From: DHVE2 group archaeon
GTDB taxonomy: Archaea > Thermoplasmatota > Thermoplasmata > Thermoplasmatales > Aciduliprofundaceae
Assembly: GCA_027023265.1 (NCBI GenBank)
Contig: JALVVV010000054.1
Location: 1-64,000, forward strand
Length of the DNA stretch: 64,000 nt
Reading direction: 5' to 3'
A program made the position numbers and the translations under genes. The notes beneath the pieces were generated by a model. It was given only the letters and a program-made list of their open reading frames with translations, was not told where the DNA came from and ran no database searches. Positions 60,044 through 64,000 of this stretch are shown one piece after another. Each line of letters opens with the position of its first letter. Position 1 is the first letter of the stretch.

Positions 60044-61257
60044 TTCTCCAATCCTCCCTTGTTTATGGCATAACCGGAGATATTTACCGTAGTTTGACTA
60101 ACCGAATAACTGTATATTGTAATCTGCCCTTGCCGCGATTTTTTATCATCTCCAAACACTTTATCCAGAGCCTTATCCAGTCCTTTATCAATCAACTTAT
60201 CCTGCACTTTATCCGTAATACCCCCAGAAAGTTTTCCAGAAATTCCTTTCCCTACGACTCCGGAAAACGATGTTATCATGTTCCCTGCTGCACCCCCACC
60301 AACCACGCCGCCGGTTAACAGATTACCCGCTTTTTGAAACCCCGCTCCGCTAAGCATGGTGGGCTCTTTTGCAAGCAAATATATTGACCCCAGGATCGCT
60401 GTAAGGGAAGCTATGAAGAAAGCCACTGAGTTGCCAATAACTGTGGAGAGCATGAGAGGGATTATCATCACTATTGGGATGAATATCAATGAGATTGCAA
60501 GCCACCAGAGGCGCGAGCCGATGCTCTGGGTCCATGGATGTATGAGGAGAACCGAACCAATGGGCAAGATAACTATCAACATTGCAAGAAGGACCATGCG
60601 GAACGCGACGAAGACTAATAGAGATAGTGCTTCCGCCATTATTATGAATACCCATAGATAATGCCAGTACATATTCGCTACCTGATTCACCTGGGCAAAG
60701 GGGCTATTAGAGGATACTATTCTTATCTCCGGCGCAACCTTCATTATATAATCCGCCTGCTTCCACGAGTTAAAAACACTAAGGTTGTAAAACATCAGAT
60801 ACCCTGCCTTGCTTATAATCATCAGGGCCTCCACAATGTAGAGGGAGGTGTATGCAAGAACCAACCCAAAGACCACTCTCGGAAGCATGGTTTTCAATTT
60901 TCCGAAATGCTGCTCAAATAAATCGGAGTAGATGTATGCAAGACCCACGAATAGTAGAATCAGGAAAAACAGCGAATTTACTATGTATTTCATAACCACA
61001 TTTTGCTGGAGATATATTGCGGCGGAAATGACATTGTGCCCAGGATAAGAACCATATCCGCCATCAAAGGGTGGATACAGATAATCGGGCTGCATATAGC
61101 TCACGAATCCTTTCCAGCTCATATTTACTATGGTGGCATTTACATTATAAATAAGCCAGAGAGATATTACAGCCATCACCGCCATAACTATCGCTTCCAC
61201 CCCTCCAACACCTTCCTCCTTTCTTAAAGCCTTAGAGAAGTCTTTTCTTATTTTCAT
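60040..61257 (-). CDS. VirB6/TrbL (CedA)-like polytopic channel protein
   Basis: 405 residues with about seven to eight helices (VEAIVMAVMAVISLWLIYNV, YIVNSLFFLILLFVGLAYIY, MLPRVVFGLVLAYTSLYIVE, LWVFIIMAEALSLLVFVAFR, WWLAISLIFIPIVMIIPLML). A Gly/Ser-rich, charged cytosolic tail follows (GISGKLSGGITDKVQDKLID). This is the VirB6/TrbL pattern and also that of CedA in archaeal DNA importers. 3 nt after the 589-aa surface protein gene; overlaps the PrgI-like gene by 4 nt. Confidence 0.7.
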   Translation of the reverse strand: MKIRKDFSKALRKEEGVGGVEAIVMAVMAVISLWLIYNVNATIVNMSWKGFVSYMQPDYLYPPFDGGYGSYPGHNVISAAIYLQQNVVMKYIVNSLFFLILLFVGLAYIYSDLFEQHFGKLKTMLPRVVFGLVLAYTSLYIVEALMIISKAGYLMFYNLSVFNSWKQADYIMKVAPEIRIVSSNSPFAQVNQVANMYWHYLWVFIIMAEALSLLVFVAFRMVLLAMLIVILPIGSVLLIHPWTQSIGSRLWWLAISLIFIPIVMIIPLMLSTVIGNSVAFFIASLTAILGSIYLLAKEPTMLSGAGFQKAGNLLTGGVVGGGAAGNMITSFSGVVGKGISGKLSGGITDKVQDKLIDKGLDKALDKVFGDDKKSRQGQITIYSYSVSQTTVNISGYAINKGGLEK

Positions 61258-61260
61258 CTT

Positions 61261-63030
61261 TTACCCCCCAAACACCCAGTTCATCAATCCAACTAAATTT
61301 GCCCAGCCAAATATGACCATTGCCGAGATTATCGTCCCTATGGACGCTTTAAATATCATGTCTTTCGCTTTCTCTCTATTTTGCTGATTCACGCTGTGCA
61401 TCATTATTCCAATCCGCATCCACCCAATCGCCACAAATACACCTATTATCGCCGAAAAACCGCCGAATATGAGCGGAACGTTCATGGTCGTTTCCTCACC
61501 TAAATACCTCGCGTTATACTCGACAGGTTTGTCCACATTCACCATGGGTGTTGCATTTATATACTCAATCAACTCTTTTTCATTCTGCCCTTCATCGGGC
61601 ACTCCCAGCCCCGCAGTTAGATTTCTCATCATTATGCCCGAGGGAATTTGGCCGGTGAGAGACGATCCTGTTCCCAGATATCCCTGAAGATAGAGAATCA
61701 TGCCCTGATGCTCCACGTATGTGATGTTGTTCCCCTGTATAACGTTTATATCTCCAGTGGTGTTACTTTTCACCGTAAAATTAGAAAACACCGCATGAAG
61801 CTTCAATAGATTATTAAACAGTTTGTAATCCTTCGTCTCAGTGTAATTTATCGTCTGATTCTCCCTGGAAAGATTGATTCGCTGTGATATGGTGATATTG
61901 TCTTTAACTATCGCGGAGTAGAACTTTCCATTCACATCAGAGGAATATATGCTTACCCCAAACCCCGTAATTTTACCCCAGAATGTTTGATTCGTCTCGT
62001 TGTAGTTTCCAACAGCCCGTGCTATCACAAATCCCCTAAATATCTCATTATCCACAATCACATTCACATCAGCTTTTTTCGTGGTGACATTTCCTATATT
62101 ATTTCCGAATATCCCCATCCCGTATTTTCCCTGTACATTAGTTTTCGGGTCTATGTACGTGCCATCCATGGTAACTGTGCCATTGAACACTATGTTTTTT
62201 ACATCCTCGAAATCCATATTGTATTCATACCTCGCAAAATTATTCAGTCCTCCGAACACCACAGTATTAACTTTCTTTATTAAAACCCCGCCCCCTGGGG
62301 CTTTTGTGTGCACTGAAGGAGATATATAATCGTTTTCGAATGTTACTCGCTCCGCATTCTCTATGAACACCGGTGTTTGAATCGCCGTATCCACGTACAT
62401 GTTCAGAATATCCACAGTATTTCCATTAATTACGGAAATAGCAGTGTTAGAAATCCCCTTATAAAACGCTGGAGAGCTTGCTTCTCCAACGGCCTGAATT
62501 GCAACCTGGATATTTTTGGCTGCTTCGTAAAGGTTGTAAAGAGGTATAAGTGCTCCCCAATCCATGCTATATTGGTTACTTTCTATCTTCTTTGTGAGAT
62601 ACACCGCTTTTCCAAAAATCAAATGCCCCTCAAAGTTATTTACCATAATTGTGGATCTCTCGAACCCTGTGATTACAACAGTTACATTCTCTCCTATATT
62701 TGATATGGAGATGTAGCACCCGCTTTCTGAGATTGTATGAGGATACCCGTTTTTATCCATGTACTGATAGGGTGCGATTATGTAAAAATTATCGGGATAA
62801 TACATCTTGCTCTTGTCGAGAACCACATCCACCTTCCACGCTCCGTTGTCGTAGTGCATAGTCACGAACTTGTTTTCAGAGAAAAAGCGATTTAAATCCG
62901 AGATTGAGTTGAAAGATAGCGAGACATCCTGAATGGGCATGTCCGCCTTCGCAGTGCTGGAGAAAGAGACAAAACCAAAAAGTAAAGAGAGAAGTATAAG
63001 GCTACACACCAATCCTCCCATTAGCTTCAT
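61261..63030 (-). CDS. Secreted beta-helix-like protein fused to a VirB2-like two-helix module
   Basis: 589 residues: signal peptide (LVCSLILLSLLFGFVSFSST), then a roughly 450-residue ectodomain of short repeated beta turns (TPVFIENAERVTFENDYISP, VLIKKVNTVVFGGLNNFARY, MDFEDVKNIVFNGTVTMDGT) that suggests a right-handed beta helix, with many glycosylation sequons. The last 75 residues hold two helices around HSVNQQNREKAKDMIF and IGTIISAM. The small VirB2-like protein at 63669 has HMANQQRREELKEKMM and IGSIIIAM in the same place. It thus looks like a pilin-type module with a large surface head. Overlaps the preceding gene by 4 nt. Confidence 0.7.
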   Translation of the reverse strand: MKLMGGLVCSLILLSLLFGFVSFSSTAKADMPIQDVSLSFNSISDLNRFFSENKFVTMHYDNGAWKVDVVLDKSKMYYPDNFYIIAPYQYMDKNGYPHTISESGCYISISNIGENVTVVITGFERSTIMVNNFEGHLIFGKAVYLTKKIESNQYSMDWGALIPLYNLYEAAKNIQVAIQAVGEASSPAFYKGISNTAISVINGNTVDILNMYVDTAIQTPVFIENAERVTFENDYISPSVHTKAPGGGVLIKKVNTVVFGGLNNFARYEYNMDFEDVKNIVFNGTVTMDGTYIDPKTNVQGKYGMGIFGNNIGNVTTKKADVNVIVDNEIFRGFVIARAVGNYNETNQTFWGKITGFGVSIYSSDVNGKFYSAIVKDNITISQRINLSRENQTINYTETKDYKLFNNLLKLHAVFSNFTVKSNTTGDINVIQGNNITYVEHQGMILYLQGYLGTGSSLTGQIPSGIMMRNLTAGLGVPDEGQNEKELIEYINATPMVNVDKPVEYNARYLGEETTMNVPLIFGGFSAIIGVFVAIGWMRIGIMMHSVNQQNREKAKDMIFKASIGTIISAMVIFGWANLVGLMNWVFGG

Positions 63031-63653
63031 ACATTTTTCCTCCTAATTACCACAACTGCGGTAGCCACTAAAATTACAACGACCACACCCGCTATTGCTC
63101 CCATCTCCCACATGGGCATCCCGCCAACCTCGGAGGTAGAGGTTTTATTGTTGTTCCCTCCGCTGTTCCCGGCTGGACTTACGTAAAAGTTATACTGATC
63201 CCACACAGTGTCTGTACCTAACCCATTATCGTCACCCCATCCTGTTCCACGGAGATAAAAACGAATATTAACCATCACACTCCAATTGCCGCTCACGCTA
63301 TCCGGTATATGCACGTGAAAAGTATAGATTTTTACTGTTTTATTTGGATCAATCACCACAATACCGTTGCCCACGTAAGGAGTTGCATCATACCAGTCTG
63401 TCCCCCAAGTTACAGTCCACTCAAGCACATCCACCCCAAATCCCTTATCAGAATCATTAATATTGTTGTGAGCATATAGAGAGAGGTAAAAATCTCCGCC
63501 TGGAACCATGTTGGGCTTTGGCTTTTTCTCTACCTCAAACCATAGCTTTAGATAATCCCGCGCATGATACTCCTTCGCATTTGCCATGGGCAGAGCTGCC
63601 GTACCGACTATCAATAATGTGAGAGCCACCGCCAATACCCACGCATACTTCAT
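63027..63653 (-). CDS. Secreted, C-terminally anchored beta-sandwich protein
   Basis: 208 residues: signal peptide (AWVLAVALTLLIVGTAALPM), an Ig-like ectodomain (PGGDFYLSLYAHNNINDSDK, VKIYTFHVHIPDSVSGNWSV), an Asn/Gly linker and a terminal helix (WEMGAIAGVVVVILVATAVV) with RRKNV tail. No named family. Lies between the two VirB2-like genes in the operon, so a surface component of the machine is likely. Confidence 0.65.
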   Translation of the reverse strand: MKYAWVLAVALTLLIVGTAALPMANAKEYHARDYLKLWFEVEKKPKPNMVPGGDFYLSLYAHNNINDSDKGFGVDVLEWTVTWGTDWYDATPYVGNGIVVIDPNKTVKIYTFHVHIPDSVSGNWSVMVNIRFYLRGTGWGDDNGLGTDTVWDQYNFYVSPAGNSGGNNNKTSTSEVGGMPMWEMGAIAGVVVVILVATAVVVIRRKNV

Positions 63654-63668
63654 TTCCTTTCCCTCCGC

Positions 63669-63998
63669 TTACACTCCGGCGATCCACCTCGCCAGCATCC
63701 AGATTATCCCTCCAACGGCCATGGCGATTATTATGCTCCCTATCAACGCCCACATCATCTTTTCCTTCAACTCTTCCCTTCTCTGCTGGTTCGCCATGTG
63801 ATACTCTACCCCTATCCAAAGCCACATTCCTGCAATTATCACTCCTCCGATTATCCCTAATATCAGCATTATTCTGTTTGCCACACCTTTTAGATATTCC
63901 GAGCCGTTCTCTGTGTTGTTCGCTCTTACCTGTCTATATTCTGTGTATTTCTCTGCATACACACTCTGAGGTATCAAGGTTATTACTATCAGTCCCAT
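63669..63998 (-). CDS. VirB2/TrbC-like small pilin-type protein (5' end beyond window)
   Basis: At least 109 residues: a signal-like start (GLIVITLIPQSVYA), a short ectodomain, then two helices (LILGIIGGVIIAGMWLWIGV and ALIGSIIIAMAVGGIIWMLA) joined by a charged loop HMANQQRREELKEKMM. This two-helix layout is that of VirB2/TrbC pilins and archaeal CedA1/TedC. The visible start lacks a basic n-region, so translation probably begins right of the window. First visible gene of the operon. Confidence 0.65.
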   Translation of the reverse strand: MGLIVITLIPQSVYAEKYTEYRQVRANNTENGSEYLKGVANRIMLILGIIGGVIIAGMWLWIGVEYHMANQQRREELKEKMMWALIGSIIIAMAVGGIIWMLARWIAGV

Positions 63999-64000
63999 AA

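Overview
ORGANISM. The window is euryarchaeal. It encodes a TATA-binding protein, diphthamide enzymes (Dph2, Dph5), a V/A-type ATPase D subunit, archaeal PheT and IleS, split transketolase with 6-phospho-3-hexuloisomerase, and a fused ADP-forming acetyl-CoA synthetase. Many genes have a TATA box about 26-29 nt before the ATG and no leader. Two very large secreted proteases, one of the acid-active sedolisin (S53) type, together with the ADP-forming acetyl-CoA synthetase fit a thermoacidophilic peptide fermenter. The gene set is most like Aciduliprofundum (DHVE2, Thermoplasmatota); that name is an inference from gene content, not from a search.

LAYOUT. 0-6 kb: edge of an IS copy, ADP-forming acetyl-CoA synthetase, two ferritin-like proteins, a four-CBS/HPF-like fusion, PheT. 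6-15 kb: LOG-like protein, OB-fold SSB, dead rve transposase, radical SAM enzyme, phosphoglucosamine mutase, ThiC, an IS remnant, IleS. 15-27 kb: 1716-aa clostripain-type surface protease, CPBP protease, UPF0201/hxlB/TIM-barrel operon, Dph2, a surface protein, an aminotransferase. 27-32 kb: TBP, a three-gene membrane/Cas4-like operon, and a transketolase-transaldolase operon. 32-37.5 kb: two glycosyltransferases plus rmlDCB/rmlA for dTDP-rhamnose. 37.5-42 kb: atpD, an untracked 54-aa membrane protein, OsmC, a 49-aa protein, a C/D box sRNA, an ABC exporter, Dph5. 42-47 kb: damaged ArsR regulator, ferredoxin and CDF metal exporter; a winged-helix regulator with a NifX-like protein, divergent from a second ABC exporter; an OsmC variant. 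47-51 kb: TrmB-like regulator with two radical SAM enzymes, an IS remnant, tRNA-Asn. 51-56 kb: S53 protease and an ammonium transporter. 56-64 kb: another IS remnant, then a minus-strand operon encoding a reduced VirB-type DNA-transfer or secretion machine (VirB2-, VirB6-, PrgI/VirB3- and VirB4-like) that runs off the right edge.

HOW IT FITS TOGETHER. Transketolase, transaldolase and HxlB can supply pentose phosphates by non-oxidative and reverse-RuMP routes. The rml genes and glycosyltransferases feed surface glycosylation. Secreted peptidases, an ammonium channel and acetyl-CoA synthetase suit growth on peptides.

MOST NOTABLE. (1) A VirB2/VirB4/VirB6-like locus whose 589-aa surface protein ends in a VirB2-like two-helix module, with single-base frameshifts in VirB4 and in the next gene. 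(2) A textbook C/D box sRNA at 39062-39120 whose two guides match 16S rRNA around G902 and exactly C1402 (E. coli numbering, from memory). (3) A roughly 215-residue module shared by two unrelated secreted protease families. (4) Four copies of one IS family, three internally deleted and several lying just upstream of core promoters. (5) An ArsR regulator whose N-terminal extension is broken by a stop codon and a frameshift.
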